Positions 56,301 through 64,000 of a stretch of 64,000 nucleotides of DNA are shown here, piece by piece. This DNA is from Asterias amurensis. Taxonomy: Eukaryota; Echinodermata; Asteroidea; Forcipulatida; Asteriidae. The DNA is taken from positions 19,124,450 to 19,188,449 of the forward strand of contig NC_092648.1 of NCBI RefSeq assembly GCF_032118995.1, read 5' to 3'. The position numbers were made by a program, and so were the translations under genes. The notes beneath the pieces are model-generated. The model searched no databases, had not been told where the DNA came from, and saw only the letters and a list, made by a program, of their open reading frames with translations. Position 1 is the first letter of the stretch. Each line of letters begins with the position of its first letter.

Positions 56301-59300
56301 TTGCTAAGGGTCTTGCTAAGGGCGTCCTATACTTCAGTATATGATGACGCACAAAACAGCAGAAGCTGCAGCTGCAGCCGTTAATTTTGACATGGCCTCT
56401 TACATTAAATGGTTATTTCAAAGGTAAACAGTTGATGCATAGTGTGTCGGCTGCAGGCTTGAATACTTGTATAATTGCCTCTCACACAAAGCTATCCAAG
56501 TAGCATTTATTGGTCTATCATATACAGGGATCGTATTTGAGGGATAAATCCACGTCCGCAGTATAGAATCTTTATTGGACCGTGATTTTATTTACAAGAC
56601 TGTTTTATTTAAACTTTTCTGTTTTATGGGTGATACTCAGCAGGATTGAAAGATAATTGTGAGGTTAAAACTTACATTTGAACATCCTTTTTTTTTTTTT
56701 TTTTTACACAAAGATAATGACTTAAATATCCTGTTTTGAGATAACTTGAGCAAAAGTGAGATCACCAGCCTCTGGCCTGTGGTTCAGTGTTAAGTTGGAG
56801 GCTTGCTATGCATGTAGGTGGCTTAATTCACTGATCATGAGTATGTTTGTACATTGAACTTCATGTCATGGGGTGCGTTTTCGCGATCGTAACCAAAAAC
56901 TGTTTCTTGTTCACTGGCCATTGTCCAACAGAGTTATTGGTTACTGCCGTGAAAACACACTCAAGATCAACAATAGGATTGACATTTAATGCATAATCAA
57001 TAAGATCTAGATCCGTTCTTTTGTATTTAATCTGTTCTTTGTTATTTTTGTTTGTATTTTCTCTGTAATAGCGCCCTGAGCACTTTTGTGGATTTGTGCG
57101 CTCTATAAGACCTCGTTATTATTATTATTATTATTATTATTAAGATTGAAATAATTTATCTTTTTATTAACAGTTGCTGCCTATCGACACAAGCTTGGGA
57201 TGGCAACTTTCTGGGATCTACAGCAACCTGAGGGTTTGGAAGCGACAGCTCTTCTTGCAGAACAACTCGAGTTTCATGCTTCACGGATGCAGTGCAATTC
57301 TGGCCGGAGAGACAGAGGTAAGTGTGTTGTGCGATGGAAGAGAAAGTCACACAATAAGCCTTTTGCGTCTAAGATTTGAACATTGTCTGGTACAACGATG
57401 CTTGTTCACAAGAACCACTTGAAATTGAATTCCTCAGACTATCAAGACAGTAGGCCCATGTCACATAGTTTGCATAGTTACTTAAGAGTTGATGAACACC
57501 CATACACAATTCTGAATGGATGTGCACAGCACAATTATACCTTGAAGTTGATCAGTGAGGGTGCTTTTGGGGGGTGGCGACTTCATATGCAAGGTCTATT
57601 AACAATGGGTATTAGTTTTACTGACTTTTAGGAGAATTAAGCAGGAACTTTTTCATAAAAAAAAGAGGGTTTGTTGTCAAGTTTGCCCATGTAGGCACCA
57701 CCTCTCTGTTTGTTGCCAAGGTGCTGTCTTTCCCCCAAAAAAATATTGATTTGGAGTGATAGGTTGTTACTATGGAAAACTATGTGGATTGTGTTTTCAG
57801 ATGAACCTGATTGCATGGGTTTTCCCCTGGAATAATTCTCTTGGGTTTTCAGCCCACACCTAAAACAGATTCCGCCCACACCTGAAAGAGAAACTTCCTT
57901 CCTTGTCTTCTCTCCAGGGTCATTATGGCTAGTATACTGATTTAGACCACCTTTCCTGGAATTCTTGGCTTCACAACCAGATTAAACAAATACCAATTTA
58001 TGTTTTTCTATTGGTTTGATGTTTATTAGAGCATAACTGGTCGTTGAAATACATGTACATGTACAACTTGCGCGGTCACCAGGTGTAACTCTGTAAAATG
58101 TTTAGAAACAACACTCTAAGAATTGTTTAGAAACAACACTCTAAGAATTGTTTAGAAACAATACTCTAAGAATTGTTTCTGTGTGAAATGCTGGTACCCC
58201 CAACCAGGGAAGAGAACGCTTGACCTATTTTAGGAATAGTAGTTAGTGCATAGTGTACTACCTGGATTATTTACAGTCCATCAAATGACTCACAATAACA
58301 TGTGCATCATGGTTGCCTTGATCCTGTTAGTGAATGAGATACCGTACAAGGCCACAGTTATCAAAGATGTTTGTTTAGGGTCATTTTGGTCATCTTTCGG
58401 TTTTTTACAATCTGCCAACTTTGATTTATGATCGTGATGAGGTGGACTGAGAAACAGCTAAATATTTGCATTTTGATCAACAAAACTAAACCCTGTACTA
58501 ATAAATTTCACTTCAGTGAACAGTTAACCTACTAGTGTCGTATGCCACCCCCCCCCCCCCCTAAAAGAACCTACACAAATGTATCAGTCGCTACTTATAA
58601 ATCATCATAATTTGTTTTGCATAGTAAGCATAAAATATGTTAAGTTACTACTTTAATATCAACATCTTGCTTAGCATAGTGTTCACAAAATATGTTTAGT
58701 TACTTCTCAAAAATCATCAATGCTTCTCAACGTTATCACAAAAGATGCCCATTTATTACCCAAAAATCATCACTTGCCTCTCAAAATTTGCACAAAGTAT
58801 GTACAGTTTGAATACTGAAAAAACATCATTGGTTCTTAACGTATGCACAAAATATGTTCAGTTACTACCAAAAAATCATCACTTGCCTTTTAAAACTTGC
58901 ACAAAGTTTGTTCGAAATAACTAAAAGATCATCATTTGCTTCTCAAAGTATGCACAAAATATGTTAAGTTACTACTCAAAAATCATCACTTGCCTCACAA
59001 AGTTTGCACAGAATATGTTCAATACTGTTAAAAAAAACCATCACTTGCCTCTCAAAGTTTGCTAAAGGTCAATATCACTAACACTTCCCTCTCAAAGTTT
59101 GCAAAAGTTTAACATCACTAACACTTCCCTCTCAAAGTTTGCAAATGTTCAATATCACTAACACTTGCCTCTCAAAGTTTGCAAAAGTTCAATACTAAAA
59201 AATCATCTTGCTTCTTAAAATTTCCATAAAATTTGTTCAGTCTAAAAAACTTGCCATGCTAAAATGCTGGTTGACATCACTTCCTTCTCATAAATTTGCA

Positions 59301-62300
59301 GGGGAAGTATTTGGCTGAGGAGTCAATGGCCCTAAGTTTAAAAAATACAAACGCCAGCTTGTCGCTGAATTGAATAGCATCTGTTTTATCAAAAGCTTGT
59401 TTACGTTCACTGTACCTAAATGAACTTGAACAACCTTGAATTTCAACAGACAGGTTTCTATTAATAAAGTAAATTCTATTCAAGGTCTAACAAATACCAT
59501 CTGTTAGTAGTGAGTATTTACTGTGAATGTACCCAATAAGAAAACATTCTACATACATTGTGTTGTTTGAAAAACATGATTTAATTCACATTGACAGTTT
59601 GGTAATTATGTTGTGATTGTTGGATCTGTACTGGTAGAGCCAGGGTTTTGTTCAGCTGAAAGTTTGTAATAATATAACAGGGCTCAACTTTTTACTTTTT
59701 TTGAATTCTATTTTTGGAATGGGGGGGGGGGGGGGTAGTGATCTGAAACACCAGAGTGTTTGTAGCTCAAGATATTTTAATACTGGGCCAGAATTATTGT
59801 TTACAAGCCCAAAATCAAAGTGAGAACAAACTTAGATGTGCATTTACACGTGAAAGTGTTCTTATTTGAAGAAAAAAAAAACACTAAGACAACTTTATGT
59901 AAGAGTCTTTGTTTAAAATGCCCTTGCCCTGAGACACTCATATATGTGGGAACAATGCAGTGAACTGTTCAACCACCACACTCCACATTATAAGGAGTTT
60001 TTAAAAATTATCAAAATCTTCTTACTTAAGTTTGATCCACCATGAATATTTTATCACAGGACATTCTGGCAACGATGCAGAACGTGACTAAACATCAGGA
60101 GTGGAATGCCAACGTGACGAGCATTTCACAGTCTTCAACACCGAAGATGCTCAACGACAGTGACGAAGATTTGCCCGCCTTCAAGGATGTCATACGCATC
60201 ACTTCATCAAGTCAACCGCGGCCACCACAAACTGGCATCCTGAGTCGTGCACTGGCGTTTTGCTTCACGGATGTTCCACTTTTTGCATTTTTTATCAACG
60301 CACCAAGCATAAATGATGACAGAAAAGATACTGTTATTCAGAGGTAAGGTGGTTTGACAGGAGATTTTGTCCCCCAAACGCTTACTGTTCAAACTTCTTC
60401 TAATTATTAAAGGAACACGTTGCCTCGGATCGGACGAGTTGGTCTAAAAAAAAACGTTTGAAACCGTTTGTCATGAAATGTATATGGTTGGAAAGATGTT
60501 TTAAAAGTAGAATATAATGATCCACACAAGTATCACTCAAAATTGCACGGTTTTCATTTTACGTTGTGAATTAACACGGTCGGCCATTTATGGGAGTCAA
60601 CTTTTTGACTCTCATAAATGGCCGACCGTGTTAGTCGACGAGGTAAAACGAAAACTACGCAATTTTGAGGCATATTTTTGTAGCTCATTGTATTCTACTT
60701 TTACAACATATTTCTAACCATATCAATTTTATAACAAACGGTTACAAACGCTTTTGAAAGACCAACTCGCCCGATCAAAGGCAACGTGGTCCTTTAATTT
60801 GCTCATATTGGAGACAGAATCTCTGGGACAGATTTCTCTATGAGACTGGACCTTCTAAAATAATTGGGGGTTTTTCAAAAACATCTCACTCAGAGAGTTA
60901 ATACTGAATCAGTCCAACAAAGAGATTTTTTTTAGGCTGAACTACCCACAACAATCACCATGGTGCACCGTGCTTTTGCTGTGGTGCCATTTGCACACAA
61001 ATTCACATAAAGGTTGCCCATTGAAGAAGGAACATTGATGTGCCCTTTAAGAGCAAAGCTCAAGGACTGAGTGCCGTATAGATTGATGGTGTTAAGTATG
61101 TAGTTATTATTATTACATAAGCCAATGTCAAACTTTATTTTAAATAAACCACTTGAGTGGTGGCATTCAATATTTGTTTTGACGATGTGCTTTGTCTGAA
61201 GGTATTATCTGAACCATGACAAATCAGTAAGGTATGAAACTTTGCATGGTGGAAGTATAATTAGGTGAGGTTTGTGGTAACACAATGTGAAAATCTCTTT
61301 TGGGTAGTGTTGGTTATAAAAAGAACGGATGGTTACCTGTTCTTTTTTAATAACCACCTAGTCTTTTCAAAAGAAACGTTCAGATGGTGTAGCCGCAAAC
61401 CTCTCTTAACAACATTGGAGACTATTGGTAATTGAATTGTCAAAGACCAGTCTTCTCACTTGGTGTATCTCAACATATGCATAAAATAACAAACCTTTCA
61501 AAAATTTAAGTTCAATGGGTCGTCGAAGTAGCGAGATAATAATAAAAGAAAAAGCACCCTTGTCACGCGTAGTTTTGTGCTCTCAGATGCTTGATTTCCA
61601 GACAGCACGTTTTAAATCTGAGGTCTCTAAATCAAATTCGTGGAAAGTTGCTTCTTTCTTGACAATTTGGTTACTTCACAGGGAGCCGTTGCTCACAATG
61701 CTTTATATTACCAACAGCTCCCCATTACTTGTTACCAATTAAGGTTTTATGCTGATAATTATTTGAGTAATTACCAATAGTGTCCACTGCCTTTAATGAC
61801 AATTAGTTGGTTTTTCATTGCAAAGCATGTTCTGAATCAAATCAACGAGTTTGTTTCTTCCACTACTATTTATGCACGAATCTTCAATCTTATTCAAGTT
61901 ATGGCATGTGTCATGGCTTCACATTCATGTGGCTGGAAAAGTTGCTTTAAATTGGCAGCTAGCTCCTAAGTTGATGAATTATGTAGCGGAGTTGTTTTAT
62001 TGGCCTTTTGTATTTTTTAAAATGCAAAAGAATCTCCTTACTAATTGCTTCTGCAGCCTGCCAAGAAAATTATTTAAATATCTGAATTTGTTTGTATTAA
62101 TCAACATAATATCTCATCTCAAATTGCATTTGTTATTCCAATAATAATATAATAGATGTTAAATATGCAAATTTAACATCTATTTAATCATTTGCAGTAC
62201 CCGCTGCTAAAACATAGGATTCGAACTTCTTCTAGCTACCGGGCGGTCTCGGTGGTCTAATTGGTATGACACTGCTCTAGAATTGCAAAGGTCGTGGGTT

Positions 62301-64000
62301 CGAATCCCACCCGAGTAAAATGCCTGGGATTTTTTTTCACAGGACTCGGGAAAGTACTGAGTATACAGTGCTACACACATTGGTGTACATGGGTAAAAAC
62401 CAATTATAATATTTTTTTTATTTTACAGAATATGGAAGATTGAAAGGGACAGCTCTTGCTGGATGTTTAGTAGAAACACTGAACAGCACAGGACGAAGCA
62501 GACGTCGTGGTGCTACTTCCTTATACAGCCAGTTGTAGACGGTGAGTGCATCAGTTGAAATGTGCTCAACTCCTGCGATACATTTGCTGTGAAAACAGCT
62601 CTGTTCGTATCGCGTTAGCAGGAAGTATGAACCAGGATTTTGTCGTATGTCAAAAATATCAGTATGGAGTAAAGAGCCAAAACAGACCAACAGTGTTGAA
62701 ATTTTCAAAAGCCCATTTTTATTTTGGTAAATTGGTTTGCCAACATGCATTCTATTTTATTCAACTTCCGTCCGGATAATTATTAAAATGACATCAAAAA
62801 GGGGTTAAAATTAGCTTTGAAATACGCTTTGTGATTCAAGAAGTAAACCACAAGGAAAATTGACTTGTTGAGCAAACAAGAATTTATTTAAACAGAATTG
62901 AACATGGGACCTCTGGATTAATGTGATAGCACTCTGCATGTACTGTACATGTACCTACTGAGCTATCTACCATCCCATCCAAAATGCTTGGGCCACCTGA
63001 CAATAAACATTTCCTCTCCAATGGTTTTAACTTCAGCTGGAGTACAGATTTCGAAATGAGAGTCAACTTTGAACTTGGGACGGGGGCAGCTGTGCCCCAA
63101 CACGATAGTGTAGGGATTGTAGCCCTTTATTAGCGGTCTCCCTTTGTTTGTCAAAATTGTTGTTCTGTTGTGCCCGTCAGAAGCCAATTAACCTGAAATT
63201 GTCGTCTAGCCAGGGACGACAAGGTCTGTGTTTAATACATTCTAATCATCTGATTGGCAGCTTATTGCGCCACAGCACCATGTAAACCATTACGTGGTGC
63301 TATAAAAGGATTACATGTAGGTCTCATAATTGAAACGTAGTCCCACATACCTTGCAGGAGACATTGCGTGTTACAGTCTAGGAGCGTCACTGAGTAAAGG
63401 GTATGAAAGCTATATAAGAAGCCACTATTATCATTATTATTATTATTGCTATTATAATAATCTCTCTCAATTTGATAATTAAATTTGTAGTATCCGGTAA
63501 GAGCGTAATCCATTACATCACGTGTCCATCGCCGGACTCCACAAATTCCACAATGGACCGTGAAAAACAATTAGCCGAGAGGCTCGGAGCTCTCCAGGAC
63601 TACCTTAACCACGCCCAGTTGAAGCTCCGCCCATTCAGCTACACAAGCCTACAGCATGTCTGTGATTTCTTGCCTGATCTTACGGAGGAGGAAGACGATG
63701 CAAACTCTATGCAGGAAACGCATCTCGGAGAACCGTGTTATGCTTTACATAAACAGGGAAACAGCAATGATGCAGGGTGTCCCCAAGAGGGGAAAGTCTC
63801 ACCTGGAAAATTGTCCTCAAAAACAAAGAAGTCAACAAAAAAGACGGCATTACCCCCCGGTAATAAGTGGAAGAAAGCCATGCCCTCTCGAAGTAGGCGG
63901 AGTCGAATGAGAGTTTTTGCAGCTGGTGGTAGTGGTGGCGGGGCTAACGCTGGGGGGACAGAGTCCTCCAGCAGTGAGGACACGGGCTATTCTGATTGGA
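41388..64000 (+). CDS. Membrane-anchored protein with divergent START-like domain, partial (runs off right edge)
   Basis: Eight exons, all phases matching: 41388-41504 (from acceptor 41323), 44512-44608, 45197-45342, 50507-50569, 57174-57317, 60060-60343, 62429-62541, and 63491 to the window end still open; at least 491 aa. The ATG has a strong context (ACACCATGG). Residues 11-37 (DWDILVF...VIFG) form one transmembrane segment. An amphipathic, Trp-rich stretch and an acidic DDEEISVLDVGG follow. From about residue 142, LGWQLSGIYSNLRVWKRQL, HQEWNANV (W204), IWKIERDSS and WCYFLIQPV..SVIHYI follow the strand order of START lipid-transfer domains, where a Trp in a kEWd-like motif and a late S-Y-I strand are usual. 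The tail is basic (KKSTKK, RSRRSR) then Gly/Ser-rich. A lipid-binding, membrane-tethered role is inferred. I do not recognise the family. KLHDC2 is head-to-head. Confidence 0.78.
43076..43669. mobile_element. TA-flanked 594-bp element
   Basis: GACTGTGCAAGTCTCGC and its exact complement (43653-43669) end the element, with TA on both sides. The AT-rich interior has no frame of note. Form is mariner/Tc1-like. It lies in intron 1 of the START-like coding region. Confidence 0.78.
44512..44608 (+). CDS. Short internal exon of the START-like gene (inferred)
   Basis: Listed separately because it is the least certain exon. Exon 41388-41504 ends in phase 0 and exon 45197-45342 begins needing one base, so a piece of length 3n+1 is required. 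This 97-nt open stretch has a good acceptor (TTGTCTGCAAAG) and a weak donor (G/GTTTGA), and encodes LLRRFGWQGMGWRLFGSNVV, an amphipathic segment right after the membrane anchor. Confidence 0.55.
44998..45168. mobile_element. Element with TCAGGCCTGA ends
   Basis: TCAGGCCTGATACTTCACAG at the left and CAGGCCTGA at the right. Two TGCCCTTG-rich arms face each other. A fragment is at 21889-21980. The right end is 28 bp before the START-gene exon at 45197. Confidence 0.6.
46005..46130. repeat. CCCCCGCGAGACTACT dispersed repeat
   Basis: CGCGAGACTACTTGCCC words are repeated in tandem, then AATGGGGGAGTA and TTCTCGCGAAAGAAG follow. A relative lies at about 8735-8850. Confidence 0.5.
46991..47187. mobile_element. 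TA-flanked palindromic MITE
   Basis: GACCTATTGCACATCGCGCA pairs with the right end TGCGTTGTGTGATGGGTC. Inner arms TTTTGGGGGTCAAAAT and TTTTGACCCCCAAAA, and CAAAAGGATGG against CCATCCTTTTG, are near-perfect. TA on both sides. Confidence 0.78.
47250..47431. repeat. Tandem duplication, 2 x 91 bp
   Basis: Two adjacent 91-bp copies starting TTTTTGTTGCCTTTGAATTT at 47250 and 47341 differ at about two positions, so the duplication is young. Confidence 0.85.
48037..48406. mobile_element. TTAA-flanked long-palindrome MITE, family B
   Basis: TTAA, AGGAACACGTTGCCTTGG at one end and its complement at the other. The central stem GGTCGGCCATTTATGGGAGT faces its complement. Confidence 0.88.
48605..48890. 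repeat. Tandem duplication, 2 x 143 bp, cutting through a MITE
   Basis: The copies beginning ACTTTCATATTAATGATCTA at 48605 and 48748 look identical by eye. Each holds the left 60 or so bp of the family A element that is complete only at 48829-49209. Confidence 0.85.
48829..49209. mobile_element. TTAA-flanked MITE, family A variant
   Basis: TTAAAGGGAAGGTACAC and GTGTACCTTCCCTTTAA are perfect ends, and the interior matches family A (CATTGTGAGAAACGGTTCCC). Its centre has AAAAGACTTCTAGCTAGAAG as a perfect small palindrome. Confidence 0.85.
49598..49745. repeat. Degenerate family A-like fragment
   Basis: GATTGGTAAATACTCAAAAA, AACTTTACTGGGCAAGTAAC and GCTGTTGATAGTATGCAATA follow the order seen in family A, with low similarity and no right end. 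Confidence 0.4.
49825..50187. mobile_element. CGATATATCG-rich MITE with AAGCTTGGGCGATATC ends
   Basis: TAAGCTTGGGCGATATC is mirrored by GATATCGCCCAAGCTTA. Subterminal DNA is saturated with ATCGCGATATATCGCGAT repeats, like the ends of the element 3212-4723. No clear target duplication. It lies in the START-gene intron before exon 50507. Confidence 0.78.
52850..52930 (-). repeat. tRNA-derived SINE head
   Basis: On the minus strand: GATGGTCTAGTGGTAGGATA (A box), GTGGGTTCGAATTCCACCC (B box and acceptor-like stem). It directly abuts the MITE at 52941. The anticodon stem does not fold well, so I do not call a gene. Confidence 0.55.
52941..53190. mobile_element. GGGCCCAATTT-family palindromic MITE
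   Basis: CAGGGCCCAATTTCATAGAG and its near-complement CTCTATGAAATTGGCCCCTG end the element. GCTTAAGCAAA words fill both arms. Same size class as 37025-37278. Confidence 0.85.
53770..53905 (+). repeat. tRNA-derived SINE, 5' truncated
   Basis: It starts within the tRNA-like part (CTCTAGCAACGCAAAGGTCA), keeps the B box GGGTTCGAATCCC and the body GATTTGCCAGTGGATTTTTT. Same family as 32661 and 62241. Confidence 0.65.
54033..54590. mobile_element. TTAA-flanked MITE, family A, with nested insertion
   Basis: TTAAAGGAATTGTACAAC and CAGTGCCTTTAA end it. It is interrupted at 54071-54215 by a different palindromic element and also contains a local duplication around CCTCTTTCTCAAAAACTAAC. Confidence 0.78.
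54071..54215. mobile_element. Palindromic MITE, GGATTTCACAAAGAGTTA family, nested in family A
   Basis: GGGGTAGATTTCAAAAAGAG pairs with CGCTTTGTGAAATCCACCCC, and the arms hold AGGACTAGTCCTAGG words. Copy of 16749-16881. The flanking CAG on both sides may be part of a short target duplication. Confidence 0.78.
57060..57142. repeat. LINE/SINE-like tail with (TTA)n
   Basis: TAGCGCCCTGAGCACTTTTG then GTGCGCTCTATAAGACCTCG and a TTATTATTA run of about 30 bp. It ends 31 bp before START-gene exon 57174. Confidence 0.4.
58101..58175. repeat. Minisatellite, 3 x 25 bp
   Basis: Three consecutive copies of TTTAGAAACAACACTCTAAG plus AATTG, with one mismatch in the third. Confidence 0.9.
58590..59235. repeat. 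Diverged minisatellite array, unit about 50-65 bp, ten or more copies
   Basis: Consensus words AATCATCACTTGCC, TCTCAAAGTTTGCACAAA and ATATGTTCAGTTACTAC recur. From about 59040 the unit shortens to about 49 bp (CACTAACACTTCCCTCTCAA). It lies in the intron before exon 60060. Confidence 0.8.
60407..60796. mobile_element. TTAA-flanked long-palindrome MITE, family B
   Basis: TTAAAGGAACACGTTGCC and its near-complement end it. The central stem CACGGTCGGCCATTTATGGG is intact. It lies 63 bp past the donor of exon 60060-60343. Confidence 0.88.
61406..61796. mobile_element. TTAA-flanked MITE, family A, eroded left end
   Basis: The right end CCAATAGTGTCCACTGCC with TTAA is clean and the left (TTAACAACATTGGAGACTAT) is diverged. 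The interior matches family A. Confidence 0.8.
62241..62403 (+). repeat. tRNA-derived SINE, full tRNA-like head
   Basis: GGGCGGTCTCGGTGGTCTAA and GGTCGTGGGTTCGAATCCC carry A and B boxes. The body GGAAAGTACTGAGTATACAG follows. It ends about 25 bp before START-gene exon 62429, so it nearly touches the acceptor tract. Confidence 0.72.
62900..62990 (-). repeat. tRNA-derived SINE head
   Basis: Minus strand GATAGCTCAGTAGGTACATG and ATTAATCCAGAGGTC match the SINE at 6748-6822, with a small ATGTACAGTACAT palindrome expanding the middle. Confidence 0.5.

Noticed and set aside
62241-62325. Possible functional tRNA gene with A and B boxes
   Set aside because: The same tRNA-like head plus an identical non-tRNA body occurs at 32661 and 53770, so it is a SINE.
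1-64000. Retroviral, LTR or other virus-like elements, CRISPR arrays, bacterial-type operons
   Set aside because: No reverse transcriptase, integrase, capsid or envelope-like frames, no long terminal direct repeats and no regularly spaced short repeats were seen; the content is that of a eukaryotic nuclear genome.

Overview
This is a eukaryotic nuclear window with short coding exons, GT-AG introns of a few hundred bases to more than 10 kb, and a dense load of small non-autonomous transposons. The proteins are clearly metazoan and deuterostome-like. The dominant dispersed repeats look like those I associate with echinoderms, most likely a sea star. That organism call comes from memory of repeat families and is not proven here.

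I could build six protein-coding genes exon by exon with matching splice phases. From left to right: (1) a GH79 heparanase on the minus strand (exons 2435-8507, C-terminus outside the window to the left, initiator exon not found); (2) AHSA1, the HSP90 ATPase activator, plus strand 10081-16516, complete at 345 aa; (3) DMAC2, a mitochondrial complex I assembly factor, minus strand 19878-22386, complete at 270 aa; (4) CCS, the copper chaperone for SOD1, plus strand 23191-28271, complete at 269 aa; (5) KLHDC2/KLHDC1-type kelch protein, minus strand 31027-38041, complete at 413 aa; (6) a plus-strand gene from 41388 to beyond the right edge, for an N-terminally membrane-anchored protein with a divergent START-like domain that I do not recognise as a named family.

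The genes alternate in strand. This gives three head-to-head pairs (heparanase/AHSA1, DMAC2/CCS, KLHDC2/START gene) and two tail-to-tail pairs (AHSA1/DMAC2, CCS/KLHDC2). At both tail-to-tail junctions, opposing AATAAA signals lie within about 40 bp. I see no operon logic; the genes have unrelated cellular jobs.

The space between exons is mostly filled by miniature inverted-repeat elements. Several families are flanked by TTAA, including one 768-bp element with piggyBac-like ends. Others are flanked by TA (mariner-like ends), one has a visible 8-bp target duplication, and one is a palindromic family beginning GGGCCCAATTT. There are also tRNA-derived SINEs, several minisatellites and recent tandem duplications. 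I see no retroviral or virus-like element, no rRNA, no convincing functional tRNA gene and no CRISPR. The most novel-looking item is the START-like membrane protein gene. The most interesting non-coding signal is the set of TTAA-flanked families with similar ends and their habit of sitting within about 30 nt of splice acceptors.
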